The notes: a model not told the origin generated them from the sequence alone. DNA of 56,130 bases from Catenulispora sp. (GCA_013362315.1 JABFWL010000294.1:1-56130), one strand, 5' to 3'; shown: positions 36,316 to 46,327, counted from the first letter of the stretch. Made by a program: numbers and translations.

Positions 36316-37346
36316 CCTCGCTGCCTTCTGCGGGTTCGGTCGGCATCTGGACCCGCTCGGTGCTGCGGCGGCAGCCGCTGCTGCCGGTGCTGGTCACACT
36401 GCTCGTCATCCTGGCCGCCTGGTATGACGGCTTCGCCACGGTGGCGAACCTGCGCAACATCGCCGTCCAGGCCAGTCCGTTGACCATCGCGGCGGTGGGC
36501 ATGACCTACGTGATCATGACCTCCGGGATCGATCTGTCGGTCGGCTCGATGCTGTTCCTGGCCGCCGCGGTGGAGTCCAGCAGTGCCCTGATCGACCAGC
36601 CGGCCATCGGCGTCTTCCTCGCCATCGGCGCGACCGGCCTGCTGATGGGCCTGGTCAACGGCCTCGCCGTCGCCATGACCGGGGTCCCGGCGCTCATCGT
36701 CACGCTGGCCACGATGCAGGCGTTCCGCGGAGCCGGCGGCCACATCACCGGTCAGCAGGACATCAGCCTCCCGGAGGGGCTGCGCGGTATCGGGACCGGA
36801 TCCCTGCTCGGCGTGCCCACCCCGATCCTGCTCGCCGCGGTCACCGCGCTGTGCGGGGGACTGGTGTTCAGCCGCACCAGGTTCGGCCGATACGTGCAGG
36901 CCGTCGGGTCCAACCACGGCGCCGCCGTGGACGCCGGGCTCCCGGTGCGCACCGTTCTCATCGGGGCCTATGCGCTGGCGGGAGTGCTGGCGGCGGTGGC
37001 CTCACTGACGCAGACCGCCCGGCTCGGTGCCGTGCAGCCCTCCATCGGGCAGGGCTTCGAACTGACCGTCATCACGGCGGTGGTCCTGGGCGGGACCAGC
37101 CTGTTCGGCGGGCGCGGCAGCATCGGCGGCACGGTCCTGGGCGCCCTGGTCCTCACCACCGTACAGACCGGCCTGGTCTTCTCCGGGTCCTCGCCCTACG
37201 TCTTCGACATCGTCCGCGGCGGCGTCCTGCTCGTCGCGGTCCTCGCCGCCGGTGCCCGGTGGCGGGTTCTCGCTCGCACAGTCGGGCTGACCAGCCGTCG
37301 ACGGCCGGCGAACGCCGGTCGCGCCGACACCGCGGGTTCAGCGTGA
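36312..37346 (+). CDS. Sugar ABC transporter permease (RbsC-like)
   Basis: MTYVIMTSGIDLSVGSMLFLAAAV...GGTSLFGGRGSIGGTVLGALVL. Confidence 0.93.
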   Translation: MTSLPSAGSVGIWTRSVLRRQPLLPVLVTLLVILAAWYDGFATVANLRNIAVQASPLTIAAVGMTYVIMTSGIDLSVGSMLFLAAAVESSSALIDQPAIGVFLAIGATGLLMGLVNGLAVAMTGVPALIVTLATMQAFRGAGGHITGQQDISLPEGLRGIGTGSLLGVPTPILLAAVTALCGGLVFSRTRFGRYVQAVGSNHGAAVDAGLPVRTVLIGAYALAGVLAAVASLTQTARLGAVQPSIGQGFELTVITAVVLGGTSLFGGRGSIGGTVLGALVLTTVQTGLVFSGSSPYVFDIVRGGVLLVAVLAAGARWRVLARTVGLTSRRRPANAGRADTAGSA

Positions 37347-37375
37347 TCAAGAATAACGAAGTGAGGGGAGTTACC

Positions 37376-38410
37376 GTGAAATCTGTCGGAATCTCGCGCT
37401 ACGCCGTCGCGGTCGTCGCTGCATCGCTGGTCCTCGCGGGCTGCAGCTCGACCAAGAGCTCGAGCACGTCCCCCGGGTCGTCCGCCGCCTCCGGGGGGTC
37501 GGCCGCGGCCCACGGCAAGAAGCTCACGATCGGCGTGAGCTTCGACCTGCTCAACTCGATCCGATCCGCCGAGAAGAACGCGATCCAGAGCGCCGCCGAC
37601 GCGGCCGGCTACACGGTCGTGTTCGACGTCGCCGACCAGGATCCGCAGAAGCAGGCCTCGCAGATCCAGGACCTGATCCAGGCCAAGAAGGTCGACGCGG
37701 TGATCGCGATCGCCCAGGACGGGCAGCAGATCTCGTCCTCGATCAGCCTGGCCAAGGCACACGACGTGCCGTTTTTGACCATCGACCGGGCGGTCGCCGA
37801 CCAGCAGTCCGTCAGCTTCCAGATCACCGGCGACCCGAAGGCCGACGGCGCCGCGGTCGCAGCCGAGTTCATCAACGCGGCCAAGACCACGCCGCTGAAG
37901 GTGCTGGAGCTGGTGGGCGGCTTGACCGACCAGAACGCGATCGGCCGCCGCGACGGCTTCAACGCCGCGCTCGTCGGCAACCCGAACGTCACGATCGTCT
38001 CCCAGGTCCCCACCGACTGGAAGCCCGACCAGGCACTGGACGGAACGTCGAACGCGCTGCAGAAGGACCCCGGCATCAACGCGATCTACAGTCCGTCGGA
38101 CTTCCTGCTGCCGTCCGTGCAGTCGGCGCTCACCGCGGCCAACCGGCTGGCACCGATCGGCGACGCCAAGCACGTGTTCATGGTGACGATCGACGGTGAC
38201 CCGAACGGCTGCAAAGCCATGAAGGCCAAGACACTCGACGCCGACATCGCCACGCCGGTCGCCGACTTCGGCAAGCAGGCCATCGCGGCGGTCACCACGG
38301 CCACCGGAGGCGGCAAGGTGGATCCGCAGACCGTCCAGGCCAAGGGCCTCACCCTCAACCAGGCGAACTTCGCCACGACCAGCTCGCAGGTGTGGGGCTG
38401 TGGCTCCTGA
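37376..38410 (+). CDS. Sugar ABC transporter substrate-binding lipoprotein (RbsB-like; GTG start)
   Basis: Lipobox VLAGCSS; KLTIGVSFDLLNSIRSAEKNAIQSAADAAGYTVVFDVADQDPQKQASQIQDLI; SD aggggag. Confidence 0.93.
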   Translation: MKSVGISRYAVAVVAASLVLAGCSSTKSSSTSPGSSAASGGSAAAHGKKLTIGVSFDLLNSIRSAEKNAIQSAADAAGYTVVFDVADQDPQKQASQIQDLIQAKKVDAVIAIAQDGQQISSSISLAKAHDVPFLTIDRAVADQQSVSFQITGDPKADGAAVAAEFINAAKTTPLKVLELVGGLTDQNAIGRRDGFNAALVGNPNVTIVSQVPTDWKPDQALDGTSNALQKDPGINAIYSPSDFLLPSVQSALTAANRLAPIGDAKHVFMVTIDGDPNGCKAMKAKTLDADIATPVADFGKQAIAAVTTATGGGKVDPQTVQAKGLTLNQANFATTSSQVWGCGS

Positions 38411-39530
38411 CCGTGCGCGTGTGGAGGGCCCGGCTCGCGGGTCCTCCACTGCATCCTCCAAGGCGCCGGCGGACGTCGTCCGCGCGACGCCCGCCAGGCG
38501 TGGCCGGCCGGCGAGCTGGCTTCGTGCCCCTTCCCGACGCCCGGGATGGCTCGCGGACCTGGCGATGCTGCCGGCACTGATCCTGCTGATCGTGGTGCTC
38601 AGCTTCCTGACCGACGGCCTTCTGGCGAAATCCAACATCATCAACGTGTTCAGCCAGTCGGCGGTGGTCGCGATCGCTGCGATCGGTGCCACCTTCGTGA
38701 TCTTGACCGGGGGCATCGACTTGTCGGTCGGCAGCGTCATCGGAGCCAGCGGCGTCGCCTCGGCGTGGGTGATGAGTACCACCGGGAGCTTGGCGCTGGG
38801 TATCGCCGGCGGGCTGTTCGCGGGCGCGGCGATCGGAGCGCTGGTCGGCGCGACGGTGGCGAAGCTGAAGGTCGTGCCCTTTGCCGTGACACTTGCCGGT
38901 CTTTATGTCGTCAGCGGGTGTACCACGTTGCTCGTCCACGGCAAGACGATCGGACCGGTGCCCACCGGCTTCATCCAGTTCAGCATCGACGGGCCCGGGG
39001 GAGTTCCGGACTCCGTGTGGCTGGCCGTGGTGCTCTATGTCCTGGCCCAGGTCGCGCTGACCCGTACCAAGTGGGGCCGCCGCGTGCTGCATGTCGGCGC
39101 GAACGTGGAGGTCGCGCGGATCAGCGGTATCAGAGTCGCGCGCACCACCCTGAGCGTCTACGCCGTCGCAGGACTGTTCTCGGCGATCGCCGGCGTCGTC
39201 CTGACCTCCGGCCTGGCCGGCGCGAGCGCCAGCATGGGCAGCCCGCTGCTGCTCAACGTCGTCGGTGCCGTCGTCCTGGGCGGTACCAGTCTGGCCGGTG
39301 GCCGGGGAAGCCTGCTGCGCACCGGGATCGGCGTGCTCTTCCTCGGATTCCTGTCCAACGGCATGAGCCTGCTCGGTCTGCAGGACTACGACCAGCAGAT
39401 CGTCACCGGAGCGTTCATCTTCCTCGCCGCGTCCGCCGACGGCTTGGCGCGGTGGCTGCGGCGGCGGTCGACCGCCAGGCGCGGTCCGTCGGATCCGCAG
39501 CCTCAGGCCGCGGGCATGGCAACCGGCTGA
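38400..39530 (+). CDS. Sugar ABC transporter permease (second, RbsC-like)
   Basis: GATFVILTGGIDLSVGSVIGASGVASAWV...GGTSLAGGRGSLLRTGIGVLFLGFLSNGMSLLGL. Confidence 0.93.
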   Translation: MAPDRARVEGPARGSSTASSKAPADVVRATPARRGRPASWLRAPSRRPGWLADLAMLPALILLIVVLSFLTDGLLAKSNIINVFSQSAVVAIAAIGATFVILTGGIDLSVGSVIGASGVASAWVMSTTGSLALGIAGGLFAGAAIGALVGATVAKLKVVPFAVTLAGLYVVSGCTTLLVHGKTIGPVPTGFIQFSIDGPGGVPDSVWLAVVLYVLAQVALTRTKWGRRVLHVGANVEVARISGIRVARTTLSVYAVAGLFSAIAGVVLTSGLAGASASMGSPLLLNVVGAVVLGGTSLAGGRGSLLRTGIGVLFLGFLSNGMSLLGLQDYDQQIVTGAFIFLAASADGLARWLRRRSTARRGPSDPQPQAAGMATG

Positions 39531-39555
39531 GGTGGGACGCCGGCGCCCCGCAATC

Positions 39556-39596
39556 CATCGTGCGGTCCGCAAAGAGGGGTTGCGGGCCGCACGATG
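39556..39596. terminator. Strong hairpin between convergent ABC permease and GH5 genes
   Basis: CATCGTGCGGTCCGCA-aagaggggt-TGCGGGCCGCACGATG, 16-bp stem with one wobble. Confidence 0.8.
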
Positions 39597-39694
39597 CCTT
39601 CTTTCGCGGCGCTCCGACCCGATGTGTGGGTGGGCGGGGAACCGGACCTTGGGTGGAGCGCCTCTTTTGCGTGACAGTTGTGTTGTCGGCGGCG

Positions 39695-41917
39695 CTATTG
39701 GTCGACGAAGTCCACGTTGACAGCGGTGTCGCCGGAGTCGTGCTGCAGGGTCACGGTGGACCCTTCCGGGATGTTGACGCTGACCGTCTTTTCCGTGAAG
39801 GTTCCCCAGTCGCCGGTTGCGGTGAAGGCGACGCTCTGGCTCTTGACTCCGTTGACGTAGAGACTCAGCGAGCCGGAGGCCGCTGCGGCGTAGCCGATAG
39901 CCAGCTTGTTCGAGGCGTGAAGGCCGTTGAAGGTCACGCCGTCGCCGACGTTCGCCAGGTATCCGACGTTGATCCCGTCGGTGGCGCCACTCCGGATTTC
40001 ACCCTTCGCACCACCGAGGAGGGTGCCGTATTCAGCCTGTTGCGGCTCTTGGATGTAGTCCACGTTGATGGGCACATCTCCAGCGTCGTGCTGCAGGGTC
40101 ACGGTGGCTCCGGCCGGGATGTTCACGGTGACTGTCTTTTCCGTGAAGGTTCCCCAGTCGCCGGTTGCGGTGAAGGCGACGCTCTGGCTCTTGACTCCGT
40201 TGACGTAGAGGCTGAACGTGCCGGAGGCCGCTGCGGCGAAGCCGATGTCCAGCCTGTCGGAGACACCCAGGTTCGAATACGTGACGCCGTCGCCGACGTT
40301 GACCATGTAGCCGACGTTCTGCCCGTTCCACGCGCCGCTGTGGGGTTCGACGCGTGCACCGCCGCGCAGCTGGCCGACGGTTGCTCCCTGGCGAACGGTC
40401 ATGGCGCCGCGTTGCTGGATGTAGTCCACGTTGACGGCCGTATCGCCGCTGTCGTTCCGCAGCGTGATACTGGCGCCGGCCGGGACGGTGACATGGACGG
40501 TCTTGGTGGCGAACGTGCCCCAGTCTCCGGTCGAGGGGAAACTGACACTCTGGTTCTTGACGCCGTTGACGTACACGCTGAAGGTGCCTGATGCCGCCGC
40601 GGCGTAGTCGACGTCCAGCAGCGGGGAGGCGCTGAGGTTCTGGAACGTGACGCCGTCGCCGACGTTGACCATGTAGCCGACGTTCTGCCCGTTCCACGCG
40701 CCGCTGTGGGGTTCGAGCCGTGCTCCGCCTTGGAGAACTCCGGCGTTCGCAGCCTGCCGCTCCGGCAGGTTGTCCCAGCCCTCGCCCCAGGCGTACTTCA
40801 CGCGCTCCAGCGCGCTGAGGTTGGGGGTCCAGAACGGCGTGACGCTTCCGGTGTTGCTGTTGTTCCTCAGGATATTGAGTTCGTCATAGGCGCCGATGCC
40901 GTCGGTGTAGGTGTTGCGGCCGCCGACGCCGTGGCACCAGATCGCACCCAGGTTCTCCTTACGGATGGTGTCGGTCATGGCACGCAGGAAGGCCACCCGA
41001 TTGTCGGTGCTGGCCGCGTCGTTGAAGTCGAGGTGGGTGTTGAGATCCACCGGCGATCCGAACTCCTCGACGATGGTGCGCGATGCGCACTGGCCTATGC
41101 TGGAGTTGAAGTCTTTGACCCAGCTGTCATAGCTCGTCCCACCGCCGAAGAACCAGTACTTGTGCAGGGCCAGGTAGGTCCCGGCGAACCGGGAGTCGTT
41201 GCAAAGAGGTGTGACGTCCTCGTCGTAGCGCACGCCGGGGATGAGCATCCTGTTCCTGGGGACCGCCGAGTTGTCCGCTATCCAGGTGGCGGCGATGTTC
41301 AGCCAGTCGGTGGCGCTGTAGGCATGGGGTTCGTTCATCGGGTCGAAGTAGACCCGGGGGTTGTTCTGGTAGGTGTTGACGGCTGCCGTCCACATTTTGC
41401 CGAAGTTGCTGGTCGCGACAGTGCTGAGATTCGCGGGGTCCAGGCCGACGCTGTAGCCGGCGTCGTGTCCTTCTGTCCAGTAGGACAGGATGATGTTGAC
41501 GCCCTGGGCGGTCGCCTGGTCGATGACACCACGGTAGGTGTTCCACCAGGGATCAGTCGCGGTCTTGTAGTTGATCGGGATCCGGATGGTGTTGACGCCG
41601 AGGCTCTGGAACTGGGCGACGATGGCGGCGGTCTTGGGCTGGACCGTGGCGTAGGTGTCAGTGGTGCTCAGCCCGTCGAGCAGCAGGTCGCAGTCGCAGT
41701 AGTTGTCGTCGCGTTCAGACCATTGCGACCAGACCAGGCCGTGGTACTGGCCGGCATCGAGGCCGGTGTCGGCATGGGCCGGCGCCGCACCCGGCCATCC
41801 GGAGGCCGGCACGATGACCAGCGTGGCCAGTGCACAGACGATGGCGAAGCGGATGAGGCGGTTCAGGACGGAACTTGCTGTGGTGGGTTGCGGTCTGGCT
41901 TGAGAGTGGTTCGGCAT
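39695..41917 (-). CDS. Secreted GH5-like endoglucanase with three tandem CBM35-like modules
   Basis: Signal peptide; VNTIRIPINYKT...FDPMNEPHAYSATDW...IVEEFGSPVD (GH5 acid/base NEP and nucleophile EFG); three ~120-aa repeats GGA..EPHSGAWNGQNVGYMVNVGDGV...VNVDYIQ. Confidence 0.88.
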   Translation of the reverse strand: MPNHSQARPQPTTASSVLNRLIRFAIVCALATLVIVPASGWPGAAPAHADTGLDAGQYHGLVWSQWSERDDNYCDCDLLLDGLSTTDTYATVQPKTAAIVAQFQSLGVNTIRIPINYKTATDPWWNTYRGVIDQATAQGVNIILSYWTEGHDAGYSVGLDPANLSTVATSNFGKMWTAAVNTYQNNPRVYFDPMNEPHAYSATDWLNIAATWIADNSAVPRNRMLIPGVRYDEDVTPLCNDSRFAGTYLALHKYWFFGGGTSYDSWVKDFNSSIGQCASRTIVEEFGSPVDLNTHLDFNDAASTDNRVAFLRAMTDTIRKENLGAIWCHGVGGRNTYTDGIGAYDELNILRNNSNTGSVTPFWTPNLSALERVKYAWGEGWDNLPERQAANAGVLQGGARLEPHSGAWNGQNVGYMVNVGDGVTFQNLSASPLLDVDYAAAASGTFSVYVNGVKNQSVSFPSTGDWGTFATKTVHVTVPAGASITLRNDSGDTAVNVDYIQQRGAMTVRQGATVGQLRGGARVEPHSGAWNGQNVGYMVNVGDGVTYSNLGVSDRLDIGFAAAASGTFSLYVNGVKSQSVAFTATGDWGTFTEKTVTVNIPAGATVTLQHDAGDVPINVDYIQEPQQAEYGTLLGGAKGEIRSGATDGINVGYLANVGDGVTFNGLHASNKLAIGYAAAASGSLSLYVNGVKSQSVAFTATGDWGTFTEKTVSVNIPEGSTVTLQHDSGDTAVNVDFVDQ

Positions 41918-42330
41918 GTTCCCCTCCATGCGATGGGTGAGTTGGCGTGCCCGACCGCCGAGTGGCAATCGATGGTCGAACGCGCCCGGTCCGTGGTGGC
42001 CGTGGTCGGCGTCACCATGTGCCTCGGCGCGGCGCGCCTTCGTGGGCGAGAACCGATGAAGCCGCGGCGGAAGCTCGAGGAGCGCTGAAGACGGACGATT
42101 CGGCGTCGGCGCAGTGTCATGGGGCTGATTCAGCCGGTATCTCCGGCACGGCCTTGAACGGAACGGTAAATGCATACTTCGGCCGGGTGAAGAGCATGTT
42201 ACGGATCGCTGTGATCTGGAATCCAGATGGCGACAGCACATTTACCCCGGTCGTCATTCGGCCCCGGTGATGTCGGCGATCCCGTGCCTGTGCTGCACCG
42301 AAGGTGTATCGAGTCGCGCGGAGCGTCGTG

Positions 42331-42378
42331 GCGATCCGGATTTCGGATCGCATGAATCTGTAACACGTGCTTCACGCG
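42331..42378. promoter_or_regulatory. 48-bp cis-module copy B with perfect palindrome
   Basis: GCGATCCG-GATTT-CGGATCGC then ATGAATCTGTAACACGTGCTTCACGCG; aligns ungapped to 34595-34642. Confidence 0.65.
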
Positions 42379-42460
42379 GCGGTCGCTTGACATTATCTTC
42401 GCACATCAAAACCCGCCCTCTGGACTGCCGGCTGAGCCGCCGGCGAAGGAAGGACGCACC

Positions 42461-42625
42461 ATGCCCCCCACCTCACCAATGGCCCATCCTCCGAGGTCCG
42501 CCCGAATCCGCCCAGCCCGTTCTGCGCCGGCTGCCGCGCTGGCCGTGATCTTCGCGCCGGCAGTGACGCCGGTCATGGCTCCGCTCCATCAAACATCCGA
42601 TCACTCGCTTGATTGCCGATGGTGA
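42461..42625 (+). pseudogene. Signal-peptide-only ORF, 54 aa: stub of a secreted enzyme
   Basis: SD aaggaagg; MPPTSPMAHPPRSARIRPARSAPAAALAVIFAPAVTPVMAPLHQTSDHSLDCRW*. Confidence 0.45.
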
Positions 42626-42887
42626 CAGGTGGGGTTGTCGGATCCTTTACGTGCGGATCTGTTGAAGTCTCGTGATGTGAGCCGCTCGAAATGAACCCTT
42701 GACATCGGATGTATGGCGGCGCGACCATACGACCTACCATCGCAGGCGCCGGATGAACGGGTTCTTTCCACCCGGGTAACGCACGCCCTCTCTGGTGCGG
42801 ATGTCGGCGCCTCGACGCCGACCGGCTCCTCCCACATCGCGAACCCGTCCGTGTCCTCCTGGCTCCTGCCGGCAGAAAGGCCGCACC

Positions 42888-45800
42888 ATGCGAGATGCTC
42901 CACTAGTCAGGGCTTTGACAGCCTTCGTGCTCGGCGCAGCGGCGGTGGCTGCCGCATGGTCGTCGCCTGCTGCGACGCGGGCGTCCGCGGTCACCGTCAC
43001 GACCGCCTGGTCCAATGGTGCGTTCCGGGTCGGCACCGCGAATCTGGTTCGCGAGGCGGACATCGTCCTGGGCAGCCCGAACACCGCTGCGGCCCAGTCG
43101 ATGCCGCTGGGAAACGGGCCGCTGGGTGCGGCAGTGTGGGCCCAGAACGGCTTCACCGCTCAGCTGAACCGAAGCGACACGCTCCCCGGTCGCAAGTCTC
43201 CCGGCTGGGTGCAGATCCCGGGGCTGTCCCGGATCACCAGTGCCGTCGACTTCTCGGCCGTCGTCGACCCCTACGACGGGGTTCTCCGCGAATCCGGTGG
43301 CGGGATGACCGCGACGGTCTATGTGCGCGCCGACAAGGACGAACTCGTCGTCGATGTCACCGGCGCGGACCCGAACTCGGTCCAGAGCGCCACGGTCAAC
43401 CTGTGGTCCGGACGGACCCCGGCGGCCGCGGCCGGCGGCGGTGTCGGGACGCTGGCCGAGACCTGGGTCGACAACAACGCCACCACCGGATCGGGCCGCA
43501 CGTTCGGCTCGCTGGCCGCGCTCACCGCCGGCGGCCGCAACGTCACCGCATCGGTCGCAGACTCCGAGACGGTCAAGGTCAACTTCACGCCCAACGCGGA
43601 CGGCAGCTTCCGCGTCCTGGTCGGCAGCCCGTCCTGGGCTGGGGGAGACGCCGCTGGGACCGCGGCCGCGCTGCTCGGCGCGGACGCGTCCGCGACTTCC
43701 AGCGCGCTTCAGGCGCCGCATCTGGCCTGGTGGCACAACTTCTGGGCCAACTTGGGGTTAGTGAAGCTGTCTTCGGCGGACGGCGTCGCCAATTACATGG
43801 AGAAACTGCGCACTCTGTACTACTTCACTGCCGCCGAGGAGTCTCGTGGCCCGCTGCCAGGCTCTCAGGCCGGCGTCGCGGACTTGTTCAACTTCTCGCA
43901 GGACTCCCAGAACTTTGATCCGGCCGCCTTCTGGTTCTGGAACCTGCGCGGCCAGGCTGCTGCGAACATCGGCGCCGGCGCGTTCACGCTCAACTCAGGG
44001 CTTTTCAACCTCTACACCTCGAACCTGGCCAATATCCAAGCCTGGACGACGGCGAAGATGGGCGGACGGCCCGGGATCTGCGTGCCGGAGACGATGCGGT
44101 TCAACGGCGTGGGCTACGAGGAGGGGGGCTCCCCGCCTTCGATCTCCGGGATGAGCTGTGCCGATCCGTCGCAACAGGGCTCGTTCTACAACGCCCGGAC
44201 CGTCTCCAGCGGCGCCGAGATCGGGTTGTGGGTCTGGCAGCAGTACCTGACCACCGGCGACCGCAGCTTCCTGCAGCAGAATTATCCGCTGATGCAGCAG
44301 GCGGCGACGTTCCTGCTCGCCTACACCACCGTCGGCTCGGACGGACTGCGGCATGCGGTCGCCAACGTGCATGAGAACCAGTGGGACGTGCAGGACCCGG
44401 TCAACATGATCGACGCGATGAAGGCGCTGTTCCCGGCCACCATCGCCGCTGCCCAGACGCTGAACACCGACCCCTCGCTGGTCTCCCAGCTGCAGACGGC
44501 GATTCCGCAGATCCCCGACTACCCCCGCACCGACCAAGCCACCCACCAGCAGTTGTTGACCGCCTCGGCGGACTCCTCCGGCACCGACGTGCTGGGCCAG
44601 TCCTCCCAGCCGACCGCGGCCATCCACAACAACGAGAACGACGACCTGGAATCGGTCTGGCCCTACAACCTCATCGGCGACACCTCGCCGCTGTTCTCCC
44701 TGGCCCAGCGCACGTACAACCACCGGGTCAACGCGTCGTTCCCGGACTGGAGCTTCGACGCCGTCCAGGCCGCCCGCCTGGGCCTGGGCTCCGAAGTGGC
44801 CTCCCAGCTGAGCACGCTGACCCAGAAGTACCAGGCCTACCCCGACGGTCTGGGTTCCTGGCTGGGCGGCACCGGATCAGAGCCCTACATCGAGCAGGAG
44901 GCCAACGTCGCACTCGCCGTCAACGAAGCCCTGGTCCAGGACGACGACGGTGTCCTGCGCATCGCCCCGGCCCTGCCGGCCGGCTGGGATGCCGACGGCA
45001 CCCAGTACATCCAGGGCGGAAGCACCGTTTCGGTCCAGGTGCACGGCGGCGTCATAGGCACCGTCGGCATCCACGCCGGATCCACCGCCGGCATCACCGT
45101 CCGCAACCCGTGGCCCGGGCAAAGCGTCGAAGTCGTCGACGGCACCGACGAGTCCACGGTCGTGGTCAGTCCGACCACTGCCGGCCAGTTCTCGATCCCC
45201 GCCACGGCCGGCAAGTCCTACCTCGTCCAGCAGGTCTCGGCACCGGTTGCCGGGATGACGTTCAGTGTCCTGACCGGCGCCCCGGCCACCAAGGCGAGCC
45301 ATCTGGGCACCGTCCAGATCGGCCTGGACGCGCCTGTGGTCTACCGGAACCTGGCCGCATCGTTCAACAACGTCGGCATCACGGCGGACACCAACACCGC
45401 GCCCGGCAACTTCGACGGCGGCACCGCGAGCCTGTCGCAGACCGCGATGAGCAACGCCGGCGCCGCGCCGGGAGCAACCATAACCTCATCGGGCGTGACG
45501 TTCACGATGGCGAACGTGGCTGCCGGAACCGCCGACAACACGGTCACCAAGGGGCAGATCATCGCCATGCCCGGCGGTGGCACCAGCCTCGGATTCCTGC
45601 TGACCGGCACCTACGGCCCGGTCACCGCCCCCGGCACCATCGTCTACACCGACGGCAGCACCCAGAGCTACACCCTGACCTCGCCCGACTGGTTCTCCAC
45701 AACGCCACCGACCGGCGGGGCCGTGGCCGTGAACTCCGCCTACCAGAACCGGCCAGGGAACACCACGTACGTACACACCGCCGATGTGTTTTCCGAAACC

Positions 45801-46307
45801 GTTCCCCTGGCCTCGAACAAGATCGTCGCGTCCGTCGTGCTGCCGAACACCGGCGGCCCTGACGGGCACACTCCCACGATCCACGTCTTCGCCATGGCTT
45901 TCAGCGGCCCGTCCCCGGTGATCAGCCTGCGGGCCCATACGAACAACATGATCGTCGCCGCCGACAACGCGGGCTCCTCGCCGTTGATCGCGAACCGGAC
46001 GGCGATCGACACGTGGGGAATGTTCGACCTGATCGGCAACCTGGACGGGAGCGTCAGCTTCCGCGCGCACGCGAACAACATGATCGTCACCGCCGAGAAC
46101 GCCGGTTCCTCCTCGCTCATCGCGAACCGGACGGCGATCAACACCTGGGAAGAGTTCGACCTCATCCAGAACGTCGATCGCAGCGTCGCCTTCCGCGCGC
46201 ATGCGAACAACATGATCGTCACCGCCGAGAACGCCGGTTCCTCGCCTCTGATAGCGAACCGCACGGCCATCGACACCTGGGAGGAGTTCGACCTCATCAA
46301 GGACTGA
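42888..46307 (+). CDS. Secreted GH95-like glycosidase with accessory domain and C-terminal fascin-like repeats
   Basis: Signal peptide; SMPLGNGPLGAAVWAQNGFTAQLNRSDTLPGRKSPGWVQIPGL; HENQWDVQDPVNMIDAMKALFP, NNENDDLESVWPYNLIG; C-terminal 3x (FRAHANNMIVTAENAGSSxLIANRTAIxTWEEFDLI). Confidence 0.75.
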   Translation: MRDAPLVRALTAFVLGAAAVAAAWSSPAATRASAVTVTTAWSNGAFRVGTANLVREADIVLGSPNTAAAQSMPLGNGPLGAAVWAQNGFTAQLNRSDTLPGRKSPGWVQIPGLSRITSAVDFSAVVDPYDGVLRESGGGMTATVYVRADKDELVVDVTGADPNSVQSATVNLWSGRTPAAAAGGGVGTLAETWVDNNATTGSGRTFGSLAALTAGGRNVTASVADSETVKVNFTPNADGSFRVLVGSPSWAGGDAAGTAAALLGADASATSSALQAPHLAWWHNFWANLGLVKLSSADGVANYMEKLRTLYYFTAAEESRGPLPGSQAGVADLFNFSQDSQNFDPAAFWFWNLRGQAAANIGAGAFTLNSGLFNLYTSNLANIQAWTTAKMGGRPGICVPETMRFNGVGYEEGGSPPSISGMSCADPSQQGSFYNARTVSSGAEIGLWVWQQYLTTGDRSFLQQNYPLMQQAATFLLAYTTVGSDGLRHAVANVHENQWDVQDPVNMIDAMKALFPATIAAAQTLNTDPSLVSQLQTAIPQIPDYPRTDQATHQQLLTASADSSGTDVLGQSSQPTAAIHNNENDDLESVWPYNLIGDTSPLFSLAQRTYNHRVNASFPDWSFDAVQAARLGLGSEVASQLSTLTQKYQAYPDGLGSWLGGTGSEPYIEQEANVALAVNEALVQDDDGVLRIAPALPAGWDADGTQYIQGGSTVSVQVHGGVIGTVGIHAGSTAGITVRNPWPGQSVEVVDGTDESTVVVSPTTAGQFSIPATAGKSYLVQQVSAPVAGMTFSVLTGAPATKASHLGTVQIGLDAPVVYRNLAASFNNVGITADTNTAPGNFDGGTASLSQTAMSNAGAAPGATITSSGVTFTMANVAAGTADNTVTKGQIIAMPGGGTSLGFLLTGTYGPVTAPGTIVYTDGSTQSYTLTSPDWFSTTPPTGGAVAVNSAYQNRPGNTTYVHTADVFSETVPLASNKIVASVVLPNTGGPDGHTPTIHVFAMAFSGPSPVISLRAHTNNMIVAADNAGSSPLIANRTAIDTWGMFDLIGNLDGSVSFRAHANNMIVTAENAGSSSLIANRTAINTWEEFDLIQNVDRSVAFRAHANNMIVTAENAGSSPLIANRTAIDTWEEFDLIKD

Positions 46308-46327
46308 AAGGACTGACACCGGCAGGC

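Noticed and set aside
34636-36917. Minus ORFs 34636-36240 and 35544-36917
   Set aside because: Antisense to the ABC ATPase and permease with clear Walker and LSGGQ motifs on the plus strand.
39695-41917. Short repeated sequence blocks considered as CRISPR or intergenic repeats
   Set aside because: They are in-frame protein module repeats of the GH5-like enzyme, with no regular spacer pattern.
42214-42228. Small palindrome ATCTGGAATCCAGAT
   Set aside because: Real inverted repeat but seen once only and with no link to a start codon; not enough to call an operator.
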